The notes beneath the pieces were generated by a model, which made no database searches, was not told the origin of the DNA, and saw only the letters and a list, made by a program, of their open reading frames with translations. 64,000 bases of DNA from Nodularia sp. LEGE 06071. Lineage in GTDB: Bacteria; Cyanobacteriota; Cyanobacteriia; Cyanobacteriales; Nostocaceae. How positions within the stretch are numbered: position 1 is the first letter of the stretch; each line of letters begins with the position of its first letter. The position numbers and the translations under genes were made by a program. Where the stretch lies: contig NZ_JADEWH010000016.1 of NCBI RefSeq assembly GCF_015207755.1, positions 1 through 64,000 on the forward strand, written 5' to 3'. Positions 35,522-43,812 of this stretch are shown here, piece by piece.

Positions 35522-35634
35522 AACTTTCTGATGTTGAGGCGACAGTGAACTGTGAACACTTTCACTAAACTGTGCAAGGGGGTAAGATTAGAAAAATTTT
35601 ATAGCGAATCAAACTAGAAGTTTGATTGAATTAC

Positions 35635-35786
35635 TATAGGACTCATATTTGATTTATGAACAGACACGTAGGGTATGTTAGCAGGGAGAGTACGGCACCA
35701 AAACCTTAATAATGGTGCGTTACAGACTTCATCCTAACGCACCCTACAATACTTAATTTTTTCATAAATCAAACCGGATTCCTATA
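35635..35786. mobile_element. MITE-like element, copy 2 (inverted)
   Basis: A 152-bp reverse-orientation copy of the element at 29943-30093, with the same terminal inverted repeats (TATAGGA...TCCTATA) and core. A few changes in the middle (GCAGGGAGAGTACGG in place of GCGGTAGCGTAACGC) weaken one arm of the inner stem. Confidence 0.8.
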
Positions 35787-36088
35787 TTTAAAAAATTTTC
35801 CCATACAAAGCTAAATTAGGGAATAACCAAGCATCAATATCAAATATGCCTGTGACAGAACTGTTATAAAGACTAAGTATGACAAATTTATACATTTTTA
35901 TAGATATTGAAGATGTGAGAATAATTATTTATTATTGTATTTTTTTACTTTAACTGGGGTAGTTTTAGATGAAAAATCAATATCCAAAATTTTATTGAGT
36001 GATGGGTATTCTTGTTTTTATGTACATTAAAATACCCATCCGATATAGAGGAAAACTACAAAATGAATAATTTAATTTGAGAAAATTC
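35787..36088. other. Gene-free AT-rich stretch between MITE copy 2 and sdhA
   Basis: About 300 bp, very AT-rich, with no frame, RNA or repeat that I can support. Confidence 0.4.
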
Positions 36089-37816
36089 CTAATACTTTCG
36101 CTCTTTTGGTTCAAACATATTAATTACCACTGGGCGATATTGAATATCAATACCTGCTGGTGAATAATAAGCCATTGTGTGTTGCAAAAAATTAGTATCG
36201 TCTCGCTGGGGATAATCTTCGCGGAAGTGTGCGCCGCGACTTTCTTGGCGATTCAGGGCTGAGGCGAGAATTGTTTGTCCTACCACCATCAAACTTCGTA
36301 ATTCTAAGGCTTCTACAAGTTCTGTATTCCAGCAGCTACCTTTATCATCTAAATAAATTTGCGGATATTGCTGTTGCAATTCTGTTATTTTTTGCCAACC
36401 TTCACGCATTACGTCTTCAGTTCGGAAAACAGCACAGCATTCAGTCATACAATCTTGGAAGGCTTGACGCACTTGATTAATCCGATATTTCCCTGGCTGT
36501 TCTATTAAGGCTTGGATTTGTTGCTGGGCTTCTTGGATGTAGTGTTCTTCGTTCACAGCAGGTAACTTCCGATTCTGCACATATTGAGCGATCGCCGCTC
36601 CGGTACGCCTACCATAAACTATACATTCCAGCAGCGAATTACTACCAAGACGATTAGCACCATGTACAGATACACAAGCTGTTTCACCAGCAGCAAAAAA
36701 GCCTTCAACTAAGTTATCTCCACTGCTGCGAACTCGTCCATCGGTGTTCACTGGGATACCACCCATACAATAGTGATTTGTGGGGCGAATTGGCATCGGC
36801 TGAGTTACCGCGTCAACACCGACTAAGCGGTGGGCTTCTTCCCAACAGAAGGGAACACGACTCATAATTTTTTCTTTGCCCATGTGTCGCAAGTCAAGAT
36901 AGACAAAGGGGCCGCCTGCACTTCCGTCGGGATGAACTCCACGCCCGGCGCGAATTTCGTAAGATATCGCCCGTGAGGTAATATCACGAGGAGCTAATTC
37001 CATGCGACTGGGTGCATAGTTTTTCATGAAGCGATCGCCATCACTATTAATTAAATACGCGCCTTCGCCCCTGACAGCTTCCGAAATCAGCACACCTACC
37101 GGATACAAACCAGTGGGATGAAACTGCACAAATTCCATATCTTCTAGGGGTAAACCTGCGATCGCCGTCATCGCCAAACCGTCGCCCGTAGAAGCGTAAT
37201 CATTAGAAGTCGTATTATAAACGCGACCATAGCCACCTGTAGCAAACATGACCGCCTTCGCCCGCAGCACCTCTATATGCCCATCTAACAGGTGAAACAT
37301 CACCACACCCTTGGCCTCACCTGATTCTAAAATCAAGCGCATTACATACCATTCTTCATAGATATGCACACCATAACGCCGCAGGTTGTTAACCAACTCA
37401 TGTAGAATCGCGTGACCAGTTTTATCCGCAGCGTAGCAAGTGCGATCGTGAGAATGTCCACCAAAAGCGCGTTGGGCAATGCGACCATCAGGTAAACGCG
37501 AGAATAAAACACCCATGTGTTCCAGATCAATTACCACATCTGGGGCTTCCTGGGCGAGAATTGCCACTGCGTCTTGGTCTGCTAAATAGTCAGAACCCTT
37601 GACAGTATCAAAAGCGTGTGCTTCCCAACTATCTTCAGAATCAACATTTTTCAAAGAAGCCGCCATCCCACCTTGAGCGGCTACCGAGTGGGAACGGATG
37701 GGATGAGTTTTAGCCACCACAGCCACATTTAAACTAGGATCAGTGCGCGCAATTTCCACAGCAGCGCGACATCCCGCCAATCCCCCTCCGACAATAAGCA
37801 CATCATGTTCCAACAT
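36089..37816 (-). CDS. sdhA: Succinate dehydrogenase/fumarate reductase flavoprotein subunit
   Basis: A 575-residue flavoprotein from ATG 37816 (MLEHDVLIVGGGLAGCRAAV); an upstream in-frame ATG at 37897 would add 27 residues of non-family sequence. The FAD-binding fold (GGGLAGCRAAVEIA), the FAD-linked histidine region (HPIRSHSVAAQGGMAASL), the substrate-binding HTRTCYAAD-type segment (GGHSHDRTCYAADKTGH) and the capping-domain motif HGANRLGSNSLLE are all present. It oxidises succinate to fumarate and feeds electrons to the quinone pool of the membrane. The iron-sulfur and anchor subunits are not adjacent. Confidence 0.95.
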   Translation of the reverse strand: MLEHDVLIVGGGLAGCRAAVEIARTDPSLNVAVVAKTHPIRSHSVAAQGGMAASLKNVDSEDSWEAHAFDTVKGSDYLADQDAVAILAQEAPDVVIDLEHMGVLFSRLPDGRIAQRAFGGHSHDRTCYAADKTGHAILHELVNNLRRYGVHIYEEWYVMRLILESGEAKGVVMFHLLDGHIEVLRAKAVMFATGGYGRVYNTTSNDYASTGDGLAMTAIAGLPLEDMEFVQFHPTGLYPVGVLISEAVRGEGAYLINSDGDRFMKNYAPSRMELAPRDITSRAISYEIRAGRGVHPDGSAGGPFVYLDLRHMGKEKIMSRVPFCWEEAHRLVGVDAVTQPMPIRPTNHYCMGGIPVNTDGRVRSSGDNLVEGFFAAGETACVSVHGANRLGSNSLLECIVYGRRTGAAIAQYVQNRKLPAVNEEHYIQEAQQQIQALIEQPGKYRINQVRQAFQDCMTECCAVFRTEDVMREGWQKITELQQQYPQIYLDDKGSCWNTELVEALELRSLMVVGQTILASALNRQESRGAHFREDYPQRDDTNFLQHTMAYYSPAGIDIQYRPVVINMFEPKERKY

Positions 37817-38002
37817 CACTAACCCCCGACTGCATAAAGCTGCTGTTCTATTGTAGAGACCAGATTTATCAGACGGTGAGTTATCTGCAACTCTCAAGAA
37901 AAATCCCTAGAGTTGCAGGCGATCACATTTTAGAGTCAGACAGCGATAGGATGCGTTATGGTATTCCACCTAACGCACCGTAGTGATTTTAATTGGAGTT
38001 CC

Positions 38003-38323
38003 TCAGCTAGTTGCTTGTACTGGTTGTTGCTGGGAAATATTACCGGGTATGGGTTCAGTCTTCATTCCTGGAGATATCGCTGTGACCTCAATATGATTGA
38101 ATAACGTAGTCACGAATGCAAACAGCAAAAATGGCAGCGATAACAGAACTACAAGACCCACCGTTACTAAAGCATATACAGGCCGTTTAGCACCCATTAA
38201 CGCCAAAGCAGATGCCAAACTAATAGTGATTGTGATTAACCAAATAATGATCTGACCGTAGATGTCACCAAAGGTCAGGGTACAAACAAACTGGTATTTT
38301 TGAGTATTACTCTTGTTCATCAT
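38003..38323 (-). CDS. Small two-helix membrane protein, unknown
   Basis: A 106-residue protein with two strong membrane helices (QIIIWLITITISLASALALM and YALVTVGLVVLLSLPFLLFAF) and polar, Gln/Pro-rich ends. A slightly later Met (second residue) gives an equivalent start. It lies upstream of sdhA in the same direction (187-bp gap). No family recognised; an sdh membrane anchor is unlikely because no conserved histidine is seen in the helices. Confidence 0.65.
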   Translation of the reverse strand: MMNKSNTQKYQFVCTLTFGDIYGQIIIWLITITISLASALALMGAKRPVYALVTVGLVVLLSLPFLLFAFVTTLFNHIEVTAISPGMKTEPIPGNISQQQPVQATS

Positions 38324-39069
38324 ATTTTATATTTGCTTCAAATCTCTCCTATAGGTTCTACGTTAAAGCTATGTTTGGCTTGCAGTCAATTTCTCAATAT
38401 TTTGGCAAATTTTGTAATTTAACTTCATAGGTTTTTTGCGACAAATCTTGTCACTACTTCGAGATCATCCGTCCAGGTAATTTTTATGTGCTTAATACTA
38501 CTTGCGCTTTAGCTGAGATTATGGTAAGAATTGCGGAAACTAGCAGGATGAGATTAGTTTGTACTTATCAAAGGATATTGTGCAGTTGATTAAATAATAT
38601 CCATTAGGACTTTTGTAGCAAAAGCAACATTTTTTTTGATACCAAGGCTCTAATATCATTCAGAGTTAAGCAATAACTAGAAATAAAGCCTAGCTGGAGT
38701 CAATGTTACACCCTGCTTTAGCTGGCAAAATTACAAATCAAACTACTAGGCAATTTCTTAACTATGAATTGAAATCAAATATAGGGGATCACTACTTTGA
38801 AAATCAGCAATTAATAAGTATAAGTTAATGGAAGGCCATTTTTATATTTTCTTTGTTATTTTGTATTTAACGGGACAGTTATTCGTTATCTAGTGAGCTT
38901 AAATGTAAATTAAGTGAACTATTTACCAGCAAGTTCTATGCAAATTACTCACTTTGTGCTTTTGCTCGTTATATTCATCAGCACAAGAAAAATTACCGAC
39001 ATAGATTGCATGGTAAAGCTCGAAATTGGCAAATAGTTTATCAATACAAGGAAGACCTTGCTCAGAACT
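38324..39069. other. Long gap with a start-less coding-like frame
   Basis: About 745 bp without an accepted gene. The last 200 bp (38872-39075) hold a frame encoding YSLSSELKCKLSELFTSKFY...CAFARYIHQHKKNY...ARNWQIVYQYKEDLAQNYA that ends inside the next gene's start. It has no ATG, GTG or TTG start, so it may be a decayed gene. The remainder shows no RNA or repeat that I can name. Confidence 0.4.
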
Positions 39070-39435
39070 ATGCTTAAAACAAATAATCAACATATTATCC
39101 TACCTGCTTTTATCAACTCCGCAGAAGTAGAAGCCACGCATCAAGCAGGTAGCCAAAATAAATTTACTCGCCCTAAATTCGATTTACTGCAACCATTGCG
39201 TAAAAGACTAGACAACCTGCAAATTCACAATCGTGATTTTGCTCACTTTATTGCTAAATTGATTCCTTCACAGTGTCCTTTCGAGCGCGATGTGATGCTG
39301 TTTGGTCGCAAAATAGCCCACATTCCCCCAATGTGTAAGCTTAATCCCCTGTATGATGAATTTGTCGGCTTGCGCTTTCGGGCATTGTGTTATTTAGTAG
39401 ATAAGTGTGGAGAAGACATCCAGACCTACTGCTAA
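39070..39435 (+). CDS. Mo-dependent nitrogenase C-terminal domain protein
   Basis: A 121-residue protein from ATG 39070 (a TTG at 39058 is less likely). The C-terminal 80 residues match the cyanobacterial 'Mo-dependent nitrogenase C-terminal' domain: LLQPLRKRLDNLQI, IAKLIPSQCPFERDV, IPPMCKLNPLYDEFVGLRFR and ALCYLVDKCGED. Despite the name this domain occurs as stand-alone small proteins in filamentous cyanobacteria, without a proven role in nitrogen fixation. Four cysteines could bind a metal. Its 3' end is followed after 22 bp by the cupin gene. Confidence 0.88.
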   Translation: MLKTNNQHIILPAFINSAEVEATHQAGSQNKFTRPKFDLLQPLRKRLDNLQIHNRDFAHFIAKLIPSQCPFERDVMLFGRKIAHIPPMCKLNPLYDEFVGLRFRALCYLVDKCGEDIQTYC

Positions 39436-39457
39436 ATCCCAACCGAGAAAACATAGC

Positions 39458-39730
39458 ATGGAAATTAAAATTGAGCATCAACCGAGTGAAGAACATCTTA
39501 AAGAGTTAGGTGTTTTAAAATGGGCAATTTGGCAGAAAGAAATATCCAAATTTCCCTGGACTTATGATACTCAAGAGACTTGTTATTTTTTGTTAGGTGA
39601 TGTCGTTGTTACGCCTGATGGTGGACAACCAGTGCAGATGGGTAAAGGTGATTTAGTGACTTTTCCTGCTGGGATGTCCTGTACATGGGAAATTACAAGC
39701 GACGTAAAAAAACATTATTGCTTTGATTAG
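39458..39730 (+). CDS. Small cupin (DUF861/EutQ-like)
   Basis: ATG 39458 gives 90 residues; a frame from 39407 overlaps the preceding gene and lacks support. The single cupin barrel shows FPWTYDTQETCYFLLGDVVV, TPDGGQPVQMGKGDLVTFPA and GMSCTWEITSDVKKHYCF, close to the cupin_3 (DUF861) pattern. These proteins are usually small-molecule binders or isomerases of unknown substrate. Same strand and 22 bp from the Mo-nitrogenase-domain gene, so probably co-transcribed. Confidence 0.88.
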   Translation: MEIKIEHQPSEEHLKELGVLKWAIWQKEISKFPWTYDTQETCYFLLGDVVVTPDGGQPVQMGKGDLVTFPAGMSCTWEITSDVKKHYCFD

Positions 39731-39806
39731 TCAAGTGTCAAGCATCAAGAATTAATTTCCTAGTCTTTTGGTGGCTTTGATTCTCCAGAACGCAAACATC
39801 TCGTAG

Positions 39807-39833
39807 GGTGGGTTAGCGACAGCGTAACCCACC
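39807..39833. repeat. Palindromic GGTGGGTTA...TAACCCACC element
   Basis: A 9-bp inverted repeat around GCGACAGCG. Same family as 6184-6227 and 29540-29567; a possible terminator for the cupin gene. Confidence 0.7.
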
Positions 39834-39926
39834 TTGAATTATTGACAGTGCTAACTTTAAAGAGCTTGTTTTCCGGTATTAGGTTAAAATCCGAATATTG
39901 AAAAATTTAAGTATAAAAAATCGATA

Positions 39927-41189
39927 ATGGCAAATGAGCAGCATTTAGCAATACTGAAACAGGGTGTAGAAGTTTGGAATGAGTGGAAGCGGAAAAATAC
40001 AAATGTAAAAGCTGATCTCAGTAATGCGAACCTGAGTGAAGCTGACTTGTTTGAGTTTGACCTGAGTGGGGCTAACCTGAGTGGGGCTAACCTGATGTGG
40101 GCTAACCTGAGTGGGGCTAACCTGAATAGGGCTAACCTGAATAGGGCTTACCTGATTGAGGCTAAACTGATTGTGGCGAACCTGAGTAGTGCTGACCTGA
40201 GTATTGCTGACCTGAGTGGGGCGAACTTGAATGGGGCGAACCTGAATGGGGCGAACCTGAGTAGGGCGAACCTGAGTAAGGCTGATCTGATGTGGGCGAA
40301 CTTGAGTAGTTCCGACCTCAGTAGTTCTGACCTCAGTAGTGCTAACTTGAATGGGGCGAACTTGAGTAGTGCTAACTTGAATGGGGCGAACCTGAGTAGT
40401 GCTGACCTCATTAGGGCGAACCTCATTAGGGCGAACCTGAATAGTGCTGACTTGAGTAGTGCTGACCTAAGTAGAGCTAATTTAAGTAGTGCTGACCTGG
40501 GTAGGACTATTTTATATGAATCGAAAGTAATAGCTACAAATTTTGACCACGCAACTCTGACAGGTGCTTGTATAAAAGATTGGAGTGTTAACAGTGAAAC
40601 AAAACTAGATAAAGTAGTTTGTGAATATGTTTATTTATCTGGTGAATATGAAGAAGAAGAAGACATAATTAAACCAAAAAGCCGACGACCGCTAGCAGGT
40701 GAATTTTTACCTGGAGAATTTGCTAGTTTATACAAAAAGATTATAGAAAATACAGACTTAACTTTACGCAAAAATTCCAAAAGCGCTAATACTGCCAATA
40801 ATCAAGGAGTTCAGTTTTATTCAAATCAAAAAACGCATATTTGGGAAAGGCTAACATTTCGCTCAAAAACAGAAATCAAAATTGCTGAAGCACTAGACAG
40901 GGCTGAAGTTTTATTTTTACCAAACTGTTTAGCTCGACTCAATACACCCAATGGTAGAGCAAATAAAGAAGCTGATTTCTTAATTTGTTACCACGGTAAA
41001 TGGGGAATTTTGGAAGTTGATGGGCCGTATCATACCCCAGAACGCAGAGTAGAAGAACAAGAGAGGGAACGCATTTTTAGAAGACACGGTATCAAGGTCG
41101 TGGAAAGATTTGATTCCTGTAGGTGTTATGAAAATCCAGATGAGGTAGTCGAGGAATTTTTTAAAATGCTAGAAATTGGATATTCCTAA
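39927..41189 (+). CDS. Pentapeptide-repeat protein fused to a DUF559-like nuclease domain
   Basis: A 420-residue fusion. Residues about 28-205 are an unbroken run of A(N/D)LS/N-x pentapeptides (about 35), whose right-handed beta-helix often mimics DNA or serves as a scaffold. A conserved exit segment follows (TGACIKDWS, CEYVYLSG; residues 212-235) and a short helical domain. The C-terminal 130 residues resemble the DUF559/PD-(D/E)XK endonuclease fold: FRSKTEIKIAEALDRA, EADFLI (Asp350), WGILEVDG (Glu363, Asp365), then GIKVVERFDS. A DNA-directed nuclease with a DNA-mimic arm is inferred, not shown. The 15-bp DNA periodicity is very regular. Confidence 0.88.
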   Translation: MANEQHLAILKQGVEVWNEWKRKNTNVKADLSNANLSEADLFEFDLSGANLSGANLMWANLSGANLNRANLNRAYLIEAKLIVANLSSADLSIADLSGANLNGANLNGANLSRANLSKADLMWANLSSSDLSSSDLSSANLNGANLSSANLNGANLSSADLIRANLIRANLNSADLSSADLSRANLSSADLGRTILYESKVIATNFDHATLTGACIKDWSVNSETKLDKVVCEYVYLSGEYEEEEDIIKPKSRRPLAGEFLPGEFASLYKKIIENTDLTLRKNSKSANTANNQGVQFYSNQKTHIWERLTFRSKTEIKIAEALDRAEVLFLPNCLARLNTPNGRANKEADFLICYHGKWGILEVDGPYHTPERRVEEQERERIFRRHGIKVVERFDSCRCYENPDEVVEEFFKMLEIGYS

Positions 41190-41207
41190 ACTAGATTTTC
41201 CCCCAAA

Positions 41208-41954
41208 ATGCAACTACATTTAAGCACTTGGCCAGAAGTTGAAGCCTATTTACAACAATCACGGGGTATTATTCTCCCCATTGGTTCTACTGAACAACAT
41301 GGCCCCACAGGTTTAATTGGGACTGATGCGATTTGTGCAGAGGCGATCGCACGCGGTGTAGGTGAAGCAACTCAGGCGCTCATTGGCCCTACAATCAATG
41401 TGGGCATGGCATTACACCATACCGCTTTTCCTGGCACAATAAGTCTGCGTCCCAGTACTCTGATTCAGGTAGTACGAGATTATATAACTTGTTTAACTAA
41501 AGCTGGGTTTTCCAAATTCTACTTTATCAATGGACACGGCGGTAATATTGCCACCCTCAAAGCTGCTTTTTCCGAAACTTACGCTCATTTGGAAGATTTG
41601 CAGATTGCCAACGCCCAACAGGTACAATGTCAAGTGGCTAACTGGTTTATGTGCAGTTCTGTATACAAACTCGCTAAAGAATTATATGGCGACCAAGAAG
41701 GTTCTCATGCGACTCCCAGTGAAGTAGCCCTCACCCAGTATATTTATCCAGAGTCCATAAAACAAGCGCCCCTCTCGCCAGAAGTTGCCAGCGGACACAA
41801 AATTTATAGTGCAAATGACTTTCGAGGACGTTACCCAGATGGACGTATGGGTTCAAATCCGGCTTTAGCAACACCAGAACATGGTCAGCAATTTTATGAT
41901 TTGGCGGTGAAAGAACTCAGCAATGGGTATTTAGAATTTTTGAACGCACAATAG
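41208..41954 (+). CDS. Creatininase-family amidohydrolase
   Basis: A 248-residue protein with all creatininase-family metal motifs: PIGSTEQHGPTGLIGTDA near the N-terminus, FYFINGHGGNIATLKAAF (about 105-125) and GSHATPSEVALTQY (about 165). The family includes creatinine amidohydrolase and enzymes of cofactor or heterocycle ring opening. The natural substrate in cyanobacteria is not known. It starts 18 bp after the pentapeptide-nuclease fusion; that close spacing suggests co-transcription, but functional linkage is doubtful. Confidence 0.93.
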   Translation: MQLHLSTWPEVEAYLQQSRGIILPIGSTEQHGPTGLIGTDAICAEAIARGVGEATQALIGPTINVGMALHHTAFPGTISLRPSTLIQVVRDYITCLTKAGFSKFYFINGHGGNIATLKAAFSETYAHLEDLQIANAQQVQCQVANWFMCSSVYKLAKELYGDQEGSHATPSEVALTQYIYPESIKQAPLSPEVASGHKIYSANDFRGRYPDGRMGSNPALATPEHGQQFYDLAVKELSNGYLEFLNAQ

Positions 41955-42079
41955 CACTGCTAACAAAACAGAGACGTGAGAAAAATCGCGTCTCTACTTG
42001 AGACATCGCCAAAAATTAAATATACTTTTTTCAAAACCGTAAGAGAAGGGTATTTTCTCTACATTCTTTGTTGGAGATA

Positions 42080-42254
42080 TATAGGAATCCTGTTTGATTT
42101 ATGAAAAAATTAAGTATTGTAGGGTGCGTTAGGATGAAGTCCGTAACGCACCATTATTAAGGCTTTGGTGCGTTACGCTACCGCTAACACACCCTACGTA
42201 TCTGTAAGCGCAAAGCGCAGGCTACGCCAACAAAAATCAAATAGTAGTCCTATA
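42080..42254. mobile_element. MITE-like element, copy 3
   Basis: A 175-bp copy of the element at 29943-30093 in the same orientation, with an extra 24 bp or so (AGCGCAAAGCGCAGGCTACG region) near the right end. The terminal inverted repeats are kept. Two open frames crossing it (42165-42365 plus, 42194-42427 minus) are not credible genes. Confidence 0.8.
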
Positions 42255-42654
42255 TTTTGTAATTTTTTTAGCCAGCAAATAAAAATATTTATACTCTTTG
42301 TCTCCAGAAGAAACTTCTGTTTCAGGCTAAAAACACCAGTTAGAAAAGAATTTTCATCAGTATAATATTCTTGTGACGCATCCTGCCTTTGTAAAAATAT
42401 CACCATCCAAGTGATCAGATTACCCAAAAACTACCAAAAATGCTCACCCTGTCCTGCGAATATCCCTTCTTAATAATGAGAGAGAACGATTTACCATTTA
42501 CCCACGGGGTAAAGCAAGGGTAAGGATGTGATTTTTGGGTTGTCGAGTCCATGTGAATGGGAAATTTATCCGAGGGCAATTTCATTTAAAAATAACGTTT
42601 GGGTAGTAGCTGAAAACCTCTGTAAACCTGGTGAATTAGGGTAAATATTACAAT
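42255..42654. other. Gene-free stretch before the phosphate-binding protein gene
   Basis: About 400 bp with no recognised gene, RNA or repeat. Presumably holds the promoter of the downstream binding-protein gene; no Pho box could be recognised with confidence. Confidence 0.4.
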
Positions 42655-43656
42655 ATGGCTACAAACAGCAAAAATCGAGAAATACTCATACTGGTGCTAA
42701 CTCTATTGCTCACTGGTGGAGTTTTAGGATCGGGTTTGTGGTACTTCAAACTATTGCCTGGACTAATACAAAGTCCTATATCTCCGAATCAGAATGCATC
42801 GCAACCTTTAAATAATGATCAATCTTCTGGCTCTGAATCTAACCCAGGTCAAAGTTTTGACTTAGGAAGTTTAGATACAAGTTTGCCAAATCCGACAGTT
42901 TTAACGATTGATGGTAGTGTAACTATAGTTACTCTAGTCAAGCAGTTTCAAGTTGGCTATAACTTTCTCAATCCTAACTTACCGACAACTTTCGGGATGC
43001 CTGACGGTAAACCTAATGGCACTAATGCCGGACTAAAAAACCTGATTGATGGCAAAGTCTTGATGGCCGCTAGTTCACGTCCCCTGAATGGTAGCGAATT
43101 GTCAGAGGGAATTGTGGGAGTACCCATCGCGCGAGATGGTTTAGCTGTGGCGGTAGGTATCAATAACCCATACAAAGGGGGATTAACTATAGAACAGTTG
43201 CGTTTAATTTTCCTCGGACAAATCACCAACTGGTCAGAGGTGGGTGGACCGAATCTGCCTATAAAAGTGATTAACCGTTCTCGTGAGAGTGGGAGTCATT
43301 CATTTTTTCAAGAGGCGATACTTTCTGGTAAACCTTTCGCACCAGATGGCGGTAACTTTACCACGGTGGAGCAAGATGAAACTACGCCCATCTTACGAGC
43401 TTTAGGTAATGATGGTATTAGCTACAGTACAGTTACCCAAATTGAAAATCAGAAAACTGTCCGCGTCGTTCCCATTAATGAAATATCGCCGACAGATAAA
43501 GCTTTAGTGAAAAATGGTACTTACCCGATTAGTCGAGTTGTTTATTTAGCAGTACCGCGCAAAACTAGCCCAGCTGTTAAGCAATTTGTTGAATTCGCCC
43601 TATCTCCTTCAGGACAAAAAGCTGTCGAACGAGCTGGTTTTATTTCTTTGCAGTAG
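42655..43656 (+). CDS. PstS-like phosphate-binding protein, membrane-anchored
   Basis: A 333-residue protein with an N-terminal membrane helix (ILILVLTLLLTGGVLGSGLW) and a Ser/Asn/Gln linker. A periplasmic binding domain of the PstS class (about 78-333) follows: LTIDGSVTIVTLVKQFQVGY, LMAASSRPLNGSEL, LAVAVGINNPYKGGLTIEQL, RSRESGSHSFFQEA. The SRESGS loop fits phosphate or a related oxyanion. No PstCAB genes are adjacent. The uncleaved-looking N-terminus suggests it is tethered to the membrane. Could be a sensor or scavenger rather than the main PstS. Confidence 0.85.
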   Translation: MATNSKNREILILVLTLLLTGGVLGSGLWYFKLLPGLIQSPISPNQNASQPLNNDQSSGSESNPGQSFDLGSLDTSLPNPTVLTIDGSVTIVTLVKQFQVGYNFLNPNLPTTFGMPDGKPNGTNAGLKNLIDGKVLMAASSRPLNGSELSEGIVGVPIARDGLAVAVGINNPYKGGLTIEQLRLIFLGQITNWSEVGGPNLPIKVINRSRESGSHSFFQEAILSGKPFAPDGGNFTTVEQDETTPILRALGNDGISYSTVTQIENQKTVRVVPINEISPTDKALVKNGTYPISRVVYLAVPRKTSPAVKQFVEFALSPSGQKAVERAGFISLQ

Positions 43657-43715
43657 GGAGTGGGGAGTGGGGGAAAGAAGCAAGGGAGCAGGGAGCAGGG
43701 AGCAGGGGGGAGATT
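43657..43715. repeat. GGGAGCA low-complexity repeat
   Basis: Heptamers GGGAGTG and GGGAGCA repeated after the stop codon of the binding-protein gene. Same family as 33855-33923. Confidence 0.8.
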
Positions 43716-43812
43716 GAAAAAAATAACATTCTTGCTTGTGTTTCTTGAGAGTTAACGACCTTTCCTCTTTTCACTGCTCCTCTACCTTATTTTCCCACTC
43801 CTTTGGAATTAA

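Noticed and set aside
37817-37897. Longer start for sdhA at ATG 37897
   Set aside because: The extra 27 residues are absent from the family; ATG 37816 starts exactly at the FAD-binding strand.
38003-38323. Membrane anchor of succinate dehydrogenase
   Set aside because: Although next to sdhA, the helices contain no conserved haem-ligand histidines.
40148-40426. Open minus-strand frame rich in Arg, Leu, Phe and Ala
   Set aside because: It is the antisense of the pentapeptide DNA repeat; the periodic composition is a by-product of the 15-bp unit and there is no ribosome-binding site.
42165-42427. Two overlapping frames on opposite strands
   Set aside because: Both begin inside MITE copy 3 and extend into gene-free DNA without coding features.
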